From NCBI GenBank assembly GCA_022841825.1, contig JALHQT010000005.1:372001-436000 (forward strand): a stretch of 64,000 nucleotides of DNA. Direction: 5' to 3'. The notes below the pieces were generated by a model. That model worked only from the letters and a program-made list of their open reading frames with translations. It was not told the DNA's origin and made no database searches. This DNA is from Anaerolineae bacterium (lineage in GTDB: Bacteria > Chloroflexota > Anaerolineae > Aggregatilineales > Phototrophicaceae). Every line of letters starts with the position of its first letter. Position 1 is the first letter of the stretch. This document shows, piece after piece, positions 32,690-41,704 of the stretch. The position numbers and the translations under genes were made by a program.

Positions 32690-33511
32690 CTACCCTTTGA
32701 CAGCGCCGAGCGTCAGCCCGCGCACAATGTACCGCTGCAGGAGCAGCGCCAGGATAATTGTCGGAATAATATACATTACGGCGGCAGATGCCATCAGATC
32801 CCAGCGCACGCCGTAAATCAGATTCATGTTCGAAATGCCGACGGGCATCGTCACCAGACGCGGCGTCGGGGCGAGGATGAGCGCGAGGTCGAGGTTATTC
32901 CAGCTGAGGAGATATGAGAAGATGGCACCGACTGCCAGCCCTGGTGTGACGATGGGCAGGACGATCCGATAGATCACATTGAAGCGGTTGCAGCCATCGA
33001 CCAACCCAGCCTGGATCAACTCTGTGGGCGTGTCCTCGAAGAAGCCCAGCATGATCCAGATCACCAGCGGAAGCTGGATGGCAGTGTGCGCCAGAATCAG
33101 CCCAGGCATGGTATTGGTCAGGCGTACCGACGAGAACAGATAGAACAAGGGAATACCGACAGCGACGCCGGGCAGCAGGCGCATCAGCAGTGTCATCAGC
33201 ATAATCGGCTGGCGCGCGCGGAAGCGGTAAAGCGAAAGGCTGTAGGCAGCCAGGGAGCCAGTCGTCAGCGAGATCAGAGTCGAGCCGACGGCGATGAGGA
33301 CGCTGTTGATGAAGTACTGCCCAACTGGGAAGGTCTCCAGCACCGTCTGGTAGTTCTCCAGGGTCAAGCGAGAGGGCAGCGCTACCGAAAGCACCTCGGA
33401 TGGCGGCTTGAACGACGTGATAAACAGCCAGACAATCGGAAAGAGAAAGAGGAAAGTTGCGGCGACGACGATCAGATACGAAAGCGCCATCACTCCGGGG
33501 CGTGTTTTCAT
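32690..33511 (-). CDS. Sugar ABC transporter permease, MalG type
   Basis: The start is placed at 33511 (MKTRPGVMALSYLIVVAATF), overlapping the stop of the upstream permease by 4 bases (ATGA). The 273-residue product has six membrane helices and the ATPase-contact EAA loop FEDTPTELIQAGLVDGCNRF, plus the typical ending YIVRGLTLGAVKG. With the MalF-type partner it forms the channel of a CUT1 transporter in the cytoplasmic membrane. No ATPase gene is in this operon, so it must use one encoded elsewhere, for example the MalK-like proteins at 59043-61273 or a housekeeping MsmK/MalK. Confidence 0.88.
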   Translation of the reverse strand: MKTRPGVMALSYLIVVAATFLFLFPIVWLFITSFKPPSEVLSVALPSRLTLENYQTVLETFPVGQYFINSVLIAVGSTLISLTTGSLAAYSLSLYRFRARQPIMLMTLLMRLLPGVAVGIPLFYLFSSVRLTNTMPGLILAHTAIQLPLVIWIMLGFFEDTPTELIQAGLVDGCNRFNVIYRIVLPIVTPGLAVGAIFSYLLSWNNLDLALILAPTPRLVTMPVGISNMNLIYGVRWDLMASAAVMYIIPTIILALLLQRYIVRGLTLGAVKG

Positions 33512-34443
33512 GCTCGCCTCCGCATGAACCGGATCAGGATTAAGCCGCCTGTCAGCAGGATGATGCTGACGATCCACGCCCCGGCGCTGGCGAGACCGAA
33601 GTCACGGTCGGTAAATGCGGTGCGGAAGATATAGTACGACAGCACATCGGTGCGCAGCGCAGGTCCACCACCTGTAAGTACGTAGACCAGATCGAAGACG
33701 CGAAAGGCATCCATCCCGCGTATCAGGAGCGCGACCAGGATGACCGGCTGCAAAAGGGGCAGCGTGACATGGCGGAAGACCGCCCACGCCGAGCCGCCGT
33801 CGATGGCGGCAGCTTCATAGTATTCGCTGGGTATCGACAGCAAACCTGCCAGCAGCAGCAGCACAAAAATCGGTACGGTCGCCCAGATTTCGACGATGAT
33901 GATGCTGAACAATGCCAGCGGCGTATCCGTCAGCCAGAGCGGCGGACGGTTAACGCCCCATTCGCGCAGCAGGTGATTGATGATGCCCAGCTCGTCGTTG
34001 TACATGAACTTCCACATCAACGCCATGACGGCAGGCGCGAGCATCTGTGGGATGACGAGCAGCGTCCGGAACATACCGCGCCCGCGCGTGATCGTCGCCA
34101 ACGCCAGCGCCAGAATTAAGCCGATCGCGAATTCAATCGGCACCGCGACCAAGACATAGGTCAGCGTGTTGCCCAGCGCCCGCTGAAAGGCATCATCCTG
34201 CAGGATGGTCGCGTAGTTTTCAAACCAGATGAACCGCGTGCGATCCGGCCGGGTGATTTCGAAGCGATGCAGACTGGTGTAGGCGGAAAAGACCAGCGGA
34301 AAGACAAATACCGTCAGCATGATCAGCAGTGCGGGAACGGTGATGAGAAAGCCAAACCAGCCATCGCTCAGATGGAAGCGCGCCACAGGCTTTGGCGGAG
34401 GTTTTGCGTACACCAGCGGCGATGGATCTGCGCGTTCTGTCAT
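33508..34443 (-). CDS. Sugar ABC transporter permease, MalF type
   Basis: The 311-residue product has a cytoplasmic N-terminus, six helices starting WFGFLITVPALLIMLTVFVF, and the EAA loop LSIPSEYYEAAAIDGGSAWA with VFRHVTLPLLQPVI. It is the partner of the MalG-type protein. It follows the binding-protein gene after a 109-base gap that contains a 7-bp hairpin (34472-34491). The start at ATG 34443 (MTERADPSPLVYAKPP) is the only good one. Confidence 0.88.
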   Translation of the reverse strand: MTERADPSPLVYAKPPPKPVARFHLSDGWFGFLITVPALLIMLTVFVFPLVFSAYTSLHRFEITRPDRTRFIWFENYATILQDDAFQRALGNTLTYVLVAVPIEFAIGLILALALATITRGRGMFRTLLVIPQMLAPAVMALMWKFMYNDELGIINHLLREWGVNRPPLWLTDTPLALFSIIIVEIWATVPIFVLLLLAGLLSIPSEYYEAAAIDGGSAWAVFRHVTLPLLQPVILVALLIRGMDAFRVFDLVYVLTGGGPALRTDVLSYYIFRTAFTDRDFGLASAGAWIVSIILLTGGLILIRFMRRRA

Positions 34444-34471
34444 ATGCGACTGCTCTCAACACCATTTCAGC

Positions 34472-34491
34472 GGGCGGCATTCTTGCCGCCC
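34472..34491. repeat. Hairpin between binding-protein and permease genes
   Basis: GGGCGGC-ATTCTT-GCCGCCC is a perfect 7-bp stem in the gap between the solute-binding protein and MalF-type genes. In many sugar operons such a stem protects the binding-protein mRNA and lowers expression of the permeases. No T-run follows. The motif also resembles short dispersed GC-rich repeats of environmental genomes. Confidence 0.6.
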
Positions 34492-34552
34492 CTACCAACA
34501 CAGTTTCGCACGGACGCCCGCCAAAAGGGGCGCCCACTCAAAGATATTTGCT

Positions 34553-35989
34553 TTAGCTTTCCCCGAGAAGCTGCGGCAGGATTTCGTCGTAGAACCCGTC
34601 GTCCTGCAAGATCGCTTCGATTTCTGCGCGGGCATCTGTCAGCGCCTCTTCAGGAGTTTTCGCACCGATCAACGCTTCCTGGATTGCCTGATGCTGCACC
34701 GCTTCAATGGACATCCACGACGGACCGGTCGCCAGCCAATCGACGCTGCGACCATCCGCCTGGTTGACGGCGATTGCCGCGGTCAGCACAGGGTCTTCTG
34801 CCGAAAGGATTTCGCCGACCGAGGCACGCACCGGCGCGCGACCCGCGCGTCCCCACGCCAGCGAGAAATCTGGGCTGCTCATGAACTTGGCGAATGCGGT
34901 CGCCAGTTCCGGTGTGTCGCTCATCGTAAAGACGTTCCACGACCAGCCACCGATGTTGCCGCCGTGTGTCTCCTGCCCAGGCTTGCGACCGACGTTCACC
35001 AGATCGACGACCTGAGACTGTTCGGGGTTCTGGATCAGCGACCACATATAGGGCCAGTTGATCGCCATCGCCATCTTGCCCTGAATGAACAGCGTGTGGA
35101 ACTCGGTGTAGTCGTAAGTCGTCGTATCGGCGGGATAGATGCCGTACTCACGGAAGTTATCAACCACCCACTGAAGCGATTCGACGGCTTCCGGAGAGTC
35201 GATGGTGACGTTAAACTCGTCGTCCATCAGGTCGCCGCCAAAGGCGTAGAGATAGTTGTACCATTCCCAACTGCTCGCCAGCCCAGAGACACCCTTGAAG
35301 CCCAGACCGTAGACCTCAATGTTGTTCGGGTCGAAGCCGTCTTCACCGGGGTGCAGCCCATTCACGTCGGTCGTCAGGCGGATGGCGTATTCGCGCAGCT
35401 CCTCATAGGTCTGCGGGGGGGTATCGGGGTCGAGACCCGCCGCTTCGAACAGGTCGGTGCGCCAGAAGAGAATATTGGTATCGGTGACCATCGGCAGCCC
35501 ATAGAGCGTGTCCGCCACCATGTACTGCTGCAAATCACCCTGGAAAAAGTCGTCCGCATCGGGCGGCATCGGCAGTGGCAGCAGGAAGCCGCTCAAGCCA
35601 TAGTCCTTCGCGCCGCCCGCGCCTGTGTGCATCATGTCGTAGGCGCCGGAATTGGTGGACATCTCCAGACGCACCTGGTCATACATCTGATTTTCCGGCA
35701 GGGGGATGTAGTTCACTGTCGCGCCGGTCGTCATCTCGAACATCGCCTTGCCTGTGTTGAGCACATCCGCGCTGGCGGGGTCGTTAAAGAAGCTCGCGTT
35801 GAGCACCACATCCAGCGACTGACCGGAATACTCACCCGGCATGTAGTATTCCTGCACCTCGGCGGTGGCGGCGTTCAGCATATCCAGTGGGATACTGGTC
35901 GCATCTTGTGCCAGCACGCTCCCGCCCAGGAGTCCCAGGCTTAATAGCGCGGCAAGCAGAATTCCGATAAGTCTATTTCGTCCAGCCAT
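34553..35989 (-). CDS. Extracellular solute-binding protein (CUT1 sugar ABC transporter)
   Basis: The start is at 35989 (MAGRNRLIGILLAALLSLGL), behind GGAGGAAAG at good spacing. The 478-residue precursor has a signal peptide ending SVLAQ and no lipobox cysteine in the leader. The mature part has the family 1 binding-protein layout: MPGEYSGQSLDVVLNASF, YDMMHTGAGGAKDYGLSGF, VADTLYGLPMVTDTNILFWR and the closing segment GNIGGWSWNVFTMSDTP. It would capture a sugar outside the cell for the two permeases downstream. The operon has a promoter at 36080-36108 overlapped by a GntR/FadR-type operator. Confidence 0.88.
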   Translation of the reverse strand: MAGRNRLIGILLAALLSLGLLGGSVLAQDATSIPLDMLNAATAEVQEYYMPGEYSGQSLDVVLNASFFNDPASADVLNTGKAMFEMTTGATVNYIPLPENQMYDQVRLEMSTNSGAYDMMHTGAGGAKDYGLSGFLLPLPMPPDADDFFQGDLQQYMVADTLYGLPMVTDTNILFWRTDLFEAAGLDPDTPPQTYEELREYAIRLTTDVNGLHPGEDGFDPNNIEVYGLGFKGVSGLASSWEWYNYLYAFGGDLMDDEFNVTIDSPEAVESLQWVVDNFREYGIYPADTTTYDYTEFHTLFIQGKMAMAINWPYMWSLIQNPEQSQVVDLVNVGRKPGQETHGGNIGGWSWNVFTMSDTPELATAFAKFMSSPDFSLAWGRAGRAPVRASVGEILSAEDPVLTAAIAVNQADGRSVDWLATGPSWMSIEAVQHQAIQEALIGAKTPEEALTDARAEIEAILQDDGFYDEILPQLLGES

Positions 35990-36079
35990 AGTCTCTTTCC
36001 TCCCAAAGTAACCTGTGAATCGCACATTATTGCGGTCTGTCCGGAGCTTGCGGACACATCGCATCTTTCTCGACGGAGG

Positions 36080-36108
36080 ATTATGTACAGCAGCTATCTA
36101 TCTGTCAA
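36080..36108 (-). promoter_or_regulatory. Promoter of the ABC/GH13 operon
   Basis: On the minus strand TTGACA (36103-36108), 17 bases and CATAAT (36080-36085) lie about 90 bases upstream of the binding-protein start. The -35 lies inside the inverted repeat at 36102-36120. Confidence 0.6.
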
Positions 36109-36120
36109 CCTATTTGACAG
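36102..36120. promoter_or_regulatory. GntR/FadR-type operator between divergent operons
   Basis: CTGTCAA-cctat-TTGACAG is a perfect 7-bp inverted repeat with a 5-base centre. It covers the -35 of the leftward operon and lies about 90 bases upstream of the rightward GntR gene, so one regulator could control both. Confidence 0.65.
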
Positions 36121-36210
36121 GTTGCCTATCACACGGTTTAATAGGAGGCATTGCGCCAACGATAACTTGTGTTGATAATTCACCATCATTTTGCTAGCTG
36201 GATACAAAAT

Positions 36211-36930
36211 ATGAGTACCGTCAAACTGAATCGCGCGACACTGGCAGAACAGGTCGCCGAGGCATTGATAGAGCGCATCGAGGCAGATGGATTGAAGCCC
36301 GGCGATCCCTTGCCTTCCATCAATCGGCTGGCGGATGAGTTCGGCGTCAGCAAGCCCATTATCCGCGAGGCGCTCAAAACGCTGGAAGGTCGCGAGATGA
36401 TCGAAACCTCGAATGGGCGCGCACCCATCGTGAAGCCGATCTCTGGCGAGGGTCTCCGCCTGTTTTTCGAGCGAGCCGTCATTGTGGATGGCGAGTCGAT
36501 GATCGAGCTGCTCGAAATCCGACGCGGATTGGAAATCCAGAGTGTGACACTGGCGGCACGCAAGCGCACCGACGGCGAAGTCGACGAAATGCGCGGCGTG
36601 GTCATGGAGATGCGCGACCATCTCTATGACCCGAATGAGTACACGGAACTTGATCTAAAGCTCCACTTTCTGATCGCGTCCGCGTCCCGCAATACGCTGA
36701 TGATCTATCTCATCCAATCGATCCGTGATGTCCTACGCAGCACCATCAAGGAGGGATTGCGCAGCCGCTTCAGTGAAGCACAGATCCGCAGAGTTCAGGA
36801 GCTGCACGAAGCTGTGGTCAATGCGGTCGCCGATCAGGATGCTGCCGCCGCAGGCAGCGCGATGGCGGCGCACTTTGACGATGCCATCGACGCCATCTAT
36901 CGCTCGATGCTCCAAAGCGCCGAGTCTTGA
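36211..36930 (+). CDS. GntR family regulator, FadR subfamily
   Basis: The start is taken at ATG 36211 (MSTVKLNRATLAEQVAEALI). The 239-residue product has a winged HTH (about 10-75: GLKPGDPLPSINRLADEFGV, SKPIIREALKTLEGREMIE) and an all-helical FCD effector domain with the acidic/His metal positions typical of the family (LDLKLHFLIASASRN, RRVQELHEAVVNAVADQD). It heads a plus-strand operon for sugar-acid breakdown and faces the ABC/GH13 operon. FCD regulators usually sense organic or sugar acids. TTGCGC-17-GATAAT (about 36148-36176) is a possible promoter. Confidence 0.87.
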   Translation: MSTVKLNRATLAEQVAEALIERIEADGLKPGDPLPSINRLADEFGVSKPIIREALKTLEGREMIETSNGRAPIVKPISGEGLRLFFERAVIVDGESMIELLEIRRGLEIQSVTLAARKRTDGEVDEMRGVVMEMRDHLYDPNEYTELDLKLHFLIASASRNTLMIYLIQSIRDVLRSTIKEGLRSRFSEAQIRRVQELHEAVVNAVADQDAAAAGSAMAAHFDDAIDAIYRSMLQSAES

Positions 36931-36956
36931 CCCTCACCTCACCAGGGAGATAGTGA

Positions 36957-37646
36957 ATGCCAATGTGGAAGACTGATGACGAGCTTTTTGCACTTGTGAA
37001 GCGGGAACTATTCACCGCCGTCGTCGGAGATGTGATGGACAAGCTCGGCGCAACCCACCAGTTCCTGCCTCAGTGCATTCAGCCGCTGCGTCAGGACATG
37101 GTGGTGATTGGGCGCGCGATGCCTGTGCTGGTCGCCGATTACTTCTCCGAGCGCGTCGAGGGACATAACGCCGTCGGTCCGAAGCCCTTCGGACTCCTGT
37201 TCGAGGCGCTGGATGATCTTAAGCCGAACGAAATCTATCTGGCGACGGGCGGATCACCCAGCTACGCGCTGTGGGGTGAATTGCTCTCGACACGAGCGCG
37301 TCAGCTTGGCGCAGCCGGGGCGGTGCTGGATGGCTTCTCGCGCGACACGAACGCTATCCTGCGCCTCAACTTCCCGGTCTTCTCGATGGGGCGTTATGCA
37401 CAGGATCAGGGGATGCGCGGCAAGATCGTCGATTACCGCATTCCCATCGAGATTGGGCAGGTGCGCATCCAGCCGGGCGATATCGTCTTTGGCGACCTGG
37501 ACGGAGTGTGTGTCGTACCGCAGCAGATGGCAGCAGCGGCGTTCACAGGCGCGCTCGAAAAGGTGCGCGGCGAAAACCAGGTGCGACAAGCGCTGGAAAA
37601 TGGCATGACGACCGTCGAGGCGTTCTCGAAATTTGGGATCATGTGA
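36957..37646 (+). CDS. RraA-like aldolase/lyase family protein
   Basis: The 229-residue product of the RraA/4-hydroxy-4-methyl-2-oxoglutarate aldolase family: FTAVVGDVMDKLGATHQFLP, the G-rich WGELLSTRARQLGAAGAVLD with GFSRDTNAIL (substrate and metal loop, R-D pair), and PGDIVFGDLDGVCVVPQQMA. Members cleave or decarboxylate hydroxy-oxo-acids with Mg2+, although some only bind RNase E. In an operon with a dehydratase and two dehydrogenases, an aldolase or decarboxylase role is more likely. It lies 26 bases after the GntR gene. Confidence 0.85.
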   Translation: MPMWKTDDELFALVKRELFTAVVGDVMDKLGATHQFLPQCIQPLRQDMVVIGRAMPVLVADYFSERVEGHNAVGPKPFGLLFEALDDLKPNEIYLATGGSPSYALWGELLSTRARQLGAAGAVLDGFSRDTNAILRLNFPVFSMGRYAQDQGMRGKIVDYRIPIEIGQVRIQPGDIVFGDLDGVCVVPQQMAAAAFTGALEKVRGENQVRQALENGMTTVEAFSKFGIM

Positions 37647-37648
37647 CG

Positions 37649-38878
37649 ATGCCGAGAATCACGAAAGTCGCGACGGCGGTCGTTCAGGCAAACTTTCACT
37701 GGTCGTATGTGCGCATCTACACGGATGCCTCCGGCGGCAACTATGGCACCGGTGAGTGCTTCTTTGCACCGGGGCTAACACAGATCGTCGAAGAATTTGC
37801 GACCATCCTCGTCGGCGAGGAAGCGACCAACATCGAACGCCTGGTGGAAAAGATGCGCTGGGCGGCATCGGGCGCGGGATCGACGGGCGGCATCATCTGG
37901 AATGCCATTTCCGGTATCGAGGCGGCGCTCTGGGACGTGAAAGGCAAGCACTTTGGTCTGCCCGTGTGGCAACTTCTGGGCGGCAAGTTTCGCGACCGTG
38001 CACGCATCTACCTTGACTGTCACGCGGCGGGCGCGCTCGAATGCCTCTCGACGCTTCTACAGGAGACGCCCGTTACCTGGGAGATGACGCACAGCAGCGC
38101 CCCGCTCACCCGCGATGCGATCATCGATGGGTCGGCGGAACGAGCGCGGGAAATGGCGGCGCTGGGCTATACGGCACTCAAGTTCGATCTCGACCTGCCG
38201 GGCACGACCTTCGACTCACCTACAGGCTATGCGCTCGACGCTGCGGACATCGACTGGATGGTCAAGCTGACGCACTCTATTCGTGAGGCGGTGGGCAATA
38301 AAGTCGATTTGGCGATGGACGCACACTGGCGCTACCGCCCGAATGACATCCTCCAGGTCTCTAAGGAATTGGAGGCCTGTCGTTTGCTCTGGCTCGAAGA
38401 CCCCGTGCCACCCGATGACCGGAATTCACTGCGCTACCTGCGCCAGCACACGCTGACGCCCATCGGCACTGGCGAAAACCTTCAGCTTCGGCAAGGTTTC
38501 TGGGATCTAATCGTCGAAGATTTGTGCGATGTCATCACGCCAGACATTCAGAAAGCCGGCGGGCTGGCGGAAGGGCGCAAGATTGCCGATATGTGCGCGG
38601 CGGCAAACAAGCCGATTGCTTTCCACATGATCGGCAGCCCGCTGGCACTGATGACGAGCGCACATCTGGCGCTGACAGTGCCGAACTTCAACGTCTGCGA
38701 GTTCCATGCACACGATGTGCCATTTTTTCATGATCTGGTGCAGGGCGGTACAGGAGAATGGTTCGCGCCGGGCTGGGTGACACCCAGTGACGAGCCCGGC
38801 TACGGAATCGAACTGGACGATGCGGTTGGGAAACGCTGGCGGCTGCCTGGCACGCGCTGGTTTGACGAAGGAGTCTAG
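37649..38878 (+). CDS. Enolase-superfamily sugar-acid dehydratase (mandelate racemase/galactonate dehydratase-like)
   Basis: The start is at 37649, two bases past the previous stop. The 409-residue product has the capping domain (1-120) and a barrel with GYTALKFDLDLPG (K), DLAMDAHWRYRPND (metal Asp), LLWLEDPVPPDDRN (metal Glu), TPIGTGENLQLR (metal Glu), DVITPDIQKAGGLAEGRKIA and KPIAFHMIGSPLAL, where the His is the usual second base. The set fits dehydratases acting on sugar acids such as galactonate, gluconate or related aldonates. It makes a 2-keto-3-deoxy acid for the aldolase-like partner. Exact substrate unknown. Confidence 0.87.
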   Translation: MPRITKVATAVVQANFHWSYVRIYTDASGGNYGTGECFFAPGLTQIVEEFATILVGEEATNIERLVEKMRWAASGAGSTGGIIWNAISGIEAALWDVKGKHFGLPVWQLLGGKFRDRARIYLDCHAAGALECLSTLLQETPVTWEMTHSSAPLTRDAIIDGSAERAREMAALGYTALKFDLDLPGTTFDSPTGYALDAADIDWMVKLTHSIREAVGNKVDLAMDAHWRYRPNDILQVSKELEACRLLWLEDPVPPDDRNSLRYLRQHTLTPIGTGENLQLRQGFWDLIVEDLCDVITPDIQKAGGLAEGRKIADMCAAANKPIAFHMIGSPLALMTSAHLALTVPNFNVCEFHAHDVPFFHDLVQGGTGEWFAPGWVTPSDEPGYGIELDDAVGKRWRLPGTRWFDEGV

Positions 38879-38881
38879 GTG

Positions 38882-39634
38882 ATGGGTGTGTTAGATGGCA
38901 AAGTTGCGCTCGTCACGGGCAGCACCAGCGGAATTGGCAAGGCACTTGCGCAGGGCTTTGCGGCGGCGGGCGCGCGCGTTTGGGTACATGGGCGCAACGA
39001 GGCGGCTGGCGAGGCGCTCGCAGAGCAGTTGGGCGCGCGGTTCGTGGCGGCAGACCTGGCGCATTCGGAGCAGGTCGAGCGTCTTGCAGAGACGATCCTC
39101 AACGAAGAGACTCAGCTCGATGTTTTGGTCAATAACGCGGGCGTCGAGATCATCATGCCGATTGAGAAAATGGACATGGATAAGCTCGACCAAATATGGC
39201 GTATCAACGTGCGCGCCCCCTTCCAGCTTACGCATCTGCTTCTGCCCCGCCTCAAGCAGGCGCGCGGTTCGGTCATCAATATTACCTCGATTCACGACAC
39301 CATGCCTTACCCGAACAATTCAGCATACTCAGCTTCGAAAGCGGCGCTGGCAATGTTCAGCAAGACCATTGCTGTTGAACTTGCACCGCATGGTGTGCGC
39401 GTCAATAACTTTGCGCCGGGAGCAGTCGAAACCGAGATCAACCGGGATGTCATTCACGAGATCGGTGAGGACAAGTTCCGCGAATGGATTCCGCTGGGGC
39501 GTGTCGCGCAGACGGAGGAGATGATTGGTCCAGCGCTCTTTCTCGCATCGGATGCCTCCAGCTACGTGACAGGGACGACTCTTTACGCGGATGGCGGCTA
39601 TCTGCAAAACCTTGTTCGCTATCGTCCAGACTAG
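38882..39634 (+). CDS. Short-chain dehydrogenase/reductase 1
   Basis: The 250-residue classical SDR has LVTGSTSGIGKALAQGF (cofactor loop), VNNAGVEIIMP, INITSIHDT (Ser), SAYSASKAALAMFSKT (Tyr and Lys) and VNNFAPGAVETEI. It oxidises or reduces a hydroxyl of a sugar or sugar acid with NAD(P). It follows the dehydratase by 3 bases; a GTG 3 bases upstream is an alternative start. The acidic residue after beta-2 is replaced by HGRN, hinting at NADP preference. Confidence 0.87.
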   Translation: MGVLDGKVALVTGSTSGIGKALAQGFAAAGARVWVHGRNEAAGEALAEQLGARFVAADLAHSEQVERLAETILNEETQLDVLVNNAGVEIIMPIEKMDMDKLDQIWRINVRAPFQLTHLLLPRLKQARGSVINITSIHDTMPYPNNSAYSASKAALAMFSKTIAVELAPHGVRVNNFAPGAVETEINRDVIHEIGEDKFREWIPLGRVAQTEEMIGPALFLASDASSYVTGTTLYADGGYLQNLVRYRPD

Positions 39635-39645
39635 AGGACACCACG

Positions 39646-40404
39646 ATGCCCGATTTTGACGACAAAATCGCTGTAGTCACAGGAGCGGGTGGCGCAATCG
39701 GCTCGGCGGCAGCGCGGCTGCTGGTCGAACGCGGCGCGCGGGTGGCACTGCTTGACCTACCGACGAGCAGAGCGCATGAGCTTGCCACGCAGCTTAGCAA
39801 TGCTGTACGTTTCATCCCCACCGACGTGAAGGACGAAGGCAGTGTTCGTGAGGCAGTGGCGCAGACAGTCGAACATCTTGGGCTTCCGTCCCTGCTCGTC
39901 ACCGTCGCCGCGATTAACCTAACAGGTGCGGTCGAGACACTCTCCGTCGAAGACTGGGACATGATGATGGCGGTCAATGTCCGGGGCGTCTTTCTACCGA
40001 TCAAGCATGTTGTTCCACATATGAAGGTGCTGGATGCAGGTGCTATCGTCAATATGTGCTCGGTGTCCGCGTTCGTCGGCTCGACGGGTGGCTCACCCTA
40101 TCACACGACGAAAGGCGCTGTCCTCAGTATGACACGCTCGCTGGCGCAGGAATTGGCACCGCACAACATCCGCATCAATGCCGTCTGTCCCGGTTGGGTC
40201 GATACACCCTTCACCGACGCTTACATCAACGCGCAGCCCGAACCCGCCGCGCTGCGCGCATATGCCAACGGACTGCACGCGCTTGACCGCATGGCACGAC
40301 CCGACGAAGTAGCGGAAGCGGTCTGCTGGCTGCTTTCGGAGCGCGCCAGCTTCACGACCGGCAGCGAGCTGTTCGTCGATGGCGGCTACATGATCAAGCG
40401 ATAG
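39646..40404 (+). CDS. Short-chain dehydrogenase/reductase 2
   Basis: The start is at ATG 39646 (MPDFDDKIAVVTGAGGAIGS), 11 bases after the previous stop. The 252-residue classical SDR has the AVVTGAGGAIGSAAARLL cofactor loop, LDLPTSR after beta-2 (Asp, NAD type), NMCSVSAFVG (Ser), SPYHTTKGAVLSMTRS (Tyr and Lys) and NAVCPGWVDTPF. It probably works on another step of the same sugar-acid route. It is last in the operon; the next gene has its own promoter. Confidence 0.87.
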   Translation: MPDFDDKIAVVTGAGGAIGSAAARLLVERGARVALLDLPTSRAHELATQLSNAVRFIPTDVKDEGSVREAVAQTVEHLGLPSLLVTVAAINLTGAVETLSVEDWDMMMAVNVRGVFLPIKHVVPHMKVLDAGAIVNMCSVSAFVGSTGGSPYHTTKGAVLSMTRSLAQELAPHNIRINAVCPGWVDTPFTDAYINAQPEPAALRAYANGLHALDRMARPDEVAEAVCWLLSERASFTTGSELFVDGGYMIKR

Positions 40405-40423
40405 AACGATTCATGGCCAATCC

Positions 40424-40452
40424 TTGACAAGAAGCGCATTCGGCTATACATT
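40424..40452 (+). promoter_or_regulatory. Promoter of the ROK regulator with possible operator
   Basis: TTGACA (40424-40429), 17 bases and TACATT (40447-40452; TATACA at 40445 is a shifted alternative) precede the ROK gene. Just downstream, AGTTCATTCACTGAAT (about 40464-40479) is an imperfect inverted repeat that could be a ROK operator. Confidence 0.55.
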
Positions 40453-40487
40453 AATCGCAAGTAAGTTCATTCACTGAATAAACGAAG

Positions 40488-41660
40488 ATGCCACCCAAGC
40501 ACTTTCTCAAAGCGACCAACCGCTCCATCATCCTCAACACGATCAAATCGCGAGGTCCCATCGCGCGTACCGATATTGCCCGCTATACGGGGCTTAGCCC
40601 GGCGGGCGTCACGGGCATCACGGCGGAGCTGATCGAAGAGGAACTGGTCTTCGAGAAGCAGGAAGGCGATTCGCGCGGCGGTCGCCGCCCGATCCTGCTG
40701 GCGCTCAACTCCGAAGGTGCCTACGTCGTCGGCATCAAGCTGGCGGAAGGCTCCGCCACCTTCGCGCTGACGGATCTCAACGCCTCTGTATTGCGACGCC
40801 ACAGCGCCGTCATCGACACCCGCCGGCCAGAACGCGTGGCAGCGCAACTTGCGGAGATCGTCTGTGAGATGACGGAAGCCGCCGGAATGCGCATCGACAG
40901 GCTGCTTGGCATCGGCATCGGGCTGCCGGACATCGTCGAAACGACAACCGGAATCTGCCGCGTCTCGCCGTTCGATGGCTGGCACGAAGTCGCATTCGCA
41001 CAACTCGTGGAAGACAAACTTGGCTTATCCGTCGTCATCGACAACGATGTGAACACGCTCACTGTCTATGAACGACTCTACGGCGCAGGACGCCACGTTG
41101 AAGATTTCCTGGTTGCCACCCTGGAACGTGGTGTCGGTTTGGGTATCGTCCTGGATGGGCAGATCTACCGAGGCGCGCGCGGCGGTGCGGGCGAATTCGG
41201 GCATACCAATGTCGATCCGCAGGGTCCGCTGTGCAACTGCGGCTGCCGCGGATGCCTGGAAACCTTCGTCGGCGATGCCTGGTTGCTGCGACACAGCGCG
41301 CTCAATGGCTTGAGCGTAGACTCGCCGGATGGGCTGGTGCAGGCGGCAAACGAGGGCAGCGCGATTGCGCTGCGCGTGCTCGCACAGGCGGGCGAGGTCT
41401 TTGGCAGATCGCTTGCCAATGTGATCAACCTGCTCAACCCGGCGCTGATCATCATCAGTGGCGAAGGCGTGCGCGCGGGTGAGCATTTGTTCGAGCCGAT
41501 GCGCAAGGCGATCCGCGCTTACGCCTTTCAACCGTTGGGCGATGATGTCGATATCCGCGTCGAGGCGCTGCACGACGACTCATGGGCGCGCGGCGCTGCC
41601 TGCCTGGTGCTGGATAACATTTTTGCGTCGCCAAATGTGCCCGTGCCGAATAGTCGCTAG
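40488..41660 (+). CDS. ROK family transcriptional regulator (NagC/XylR-like)
   Basis: The 390-residue product has an N-terminal winged HTH (about 10-65: NTIKSRGPIARTDIARYTGL, SPAGVTGITAELIEEELV) and a ROK sugar-kinase-like domain (VVGIKLAEGSATFALTDLN, the zinc motif CNCGCRGCLETF around residue 250, and GAGRHVEDFLVATLERGVGL). The zinc cysteines are complete. ROK regulators bind a sugar and release DNA. Its natural target was probably the sugar ABC operon that starts 45 bases downstream but is now cut by an IS. Confidence 0.87.
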   Translation: MPPKHFLKATNRSIILNTIKSRGPIARTDIARYTGLSPAGVTGITAELIEEELVFEKQEGDSRGGRRPILLALNSEGAYVVGIKLAEGSATFALTDLNASVLRRHSAVIDTRRPERVAAQLAEIVCEMTEAAGMRIDRLLGIGIGLPDIVETTTGICRVSPFDGWHEVAFAQLVEDKLGLSVVIDNDVNTLTVYERLYGAGRHVEDFLVATLERGVGLGIVLDGQIYRGARGGAGEFGHTNVDPQGPLCNCGCRGCLETFVGDAWLLRHSALNGLSVDSPDGLVQAANEGSAIALRVLAQAGEVFGRSLANVINLLNPALIIISGEGVRAGEHLFEPMRKAIRAYAFQPLGDDVDIRVEALHDDSWARGAACLVLDNIFASPNVPVPNSR

Positions 41661-41704
41661 TTTTTTTGCCTGCACTTCGTTCATCGAGTGAAGGAAGATT
41701 GGTC

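Noticed and set aside
34319-35944. Plus-strand frame over the solute-binding protein gene
   Set aside because: It is antisense to a gene with signal peptide, ribosome site and promoter.
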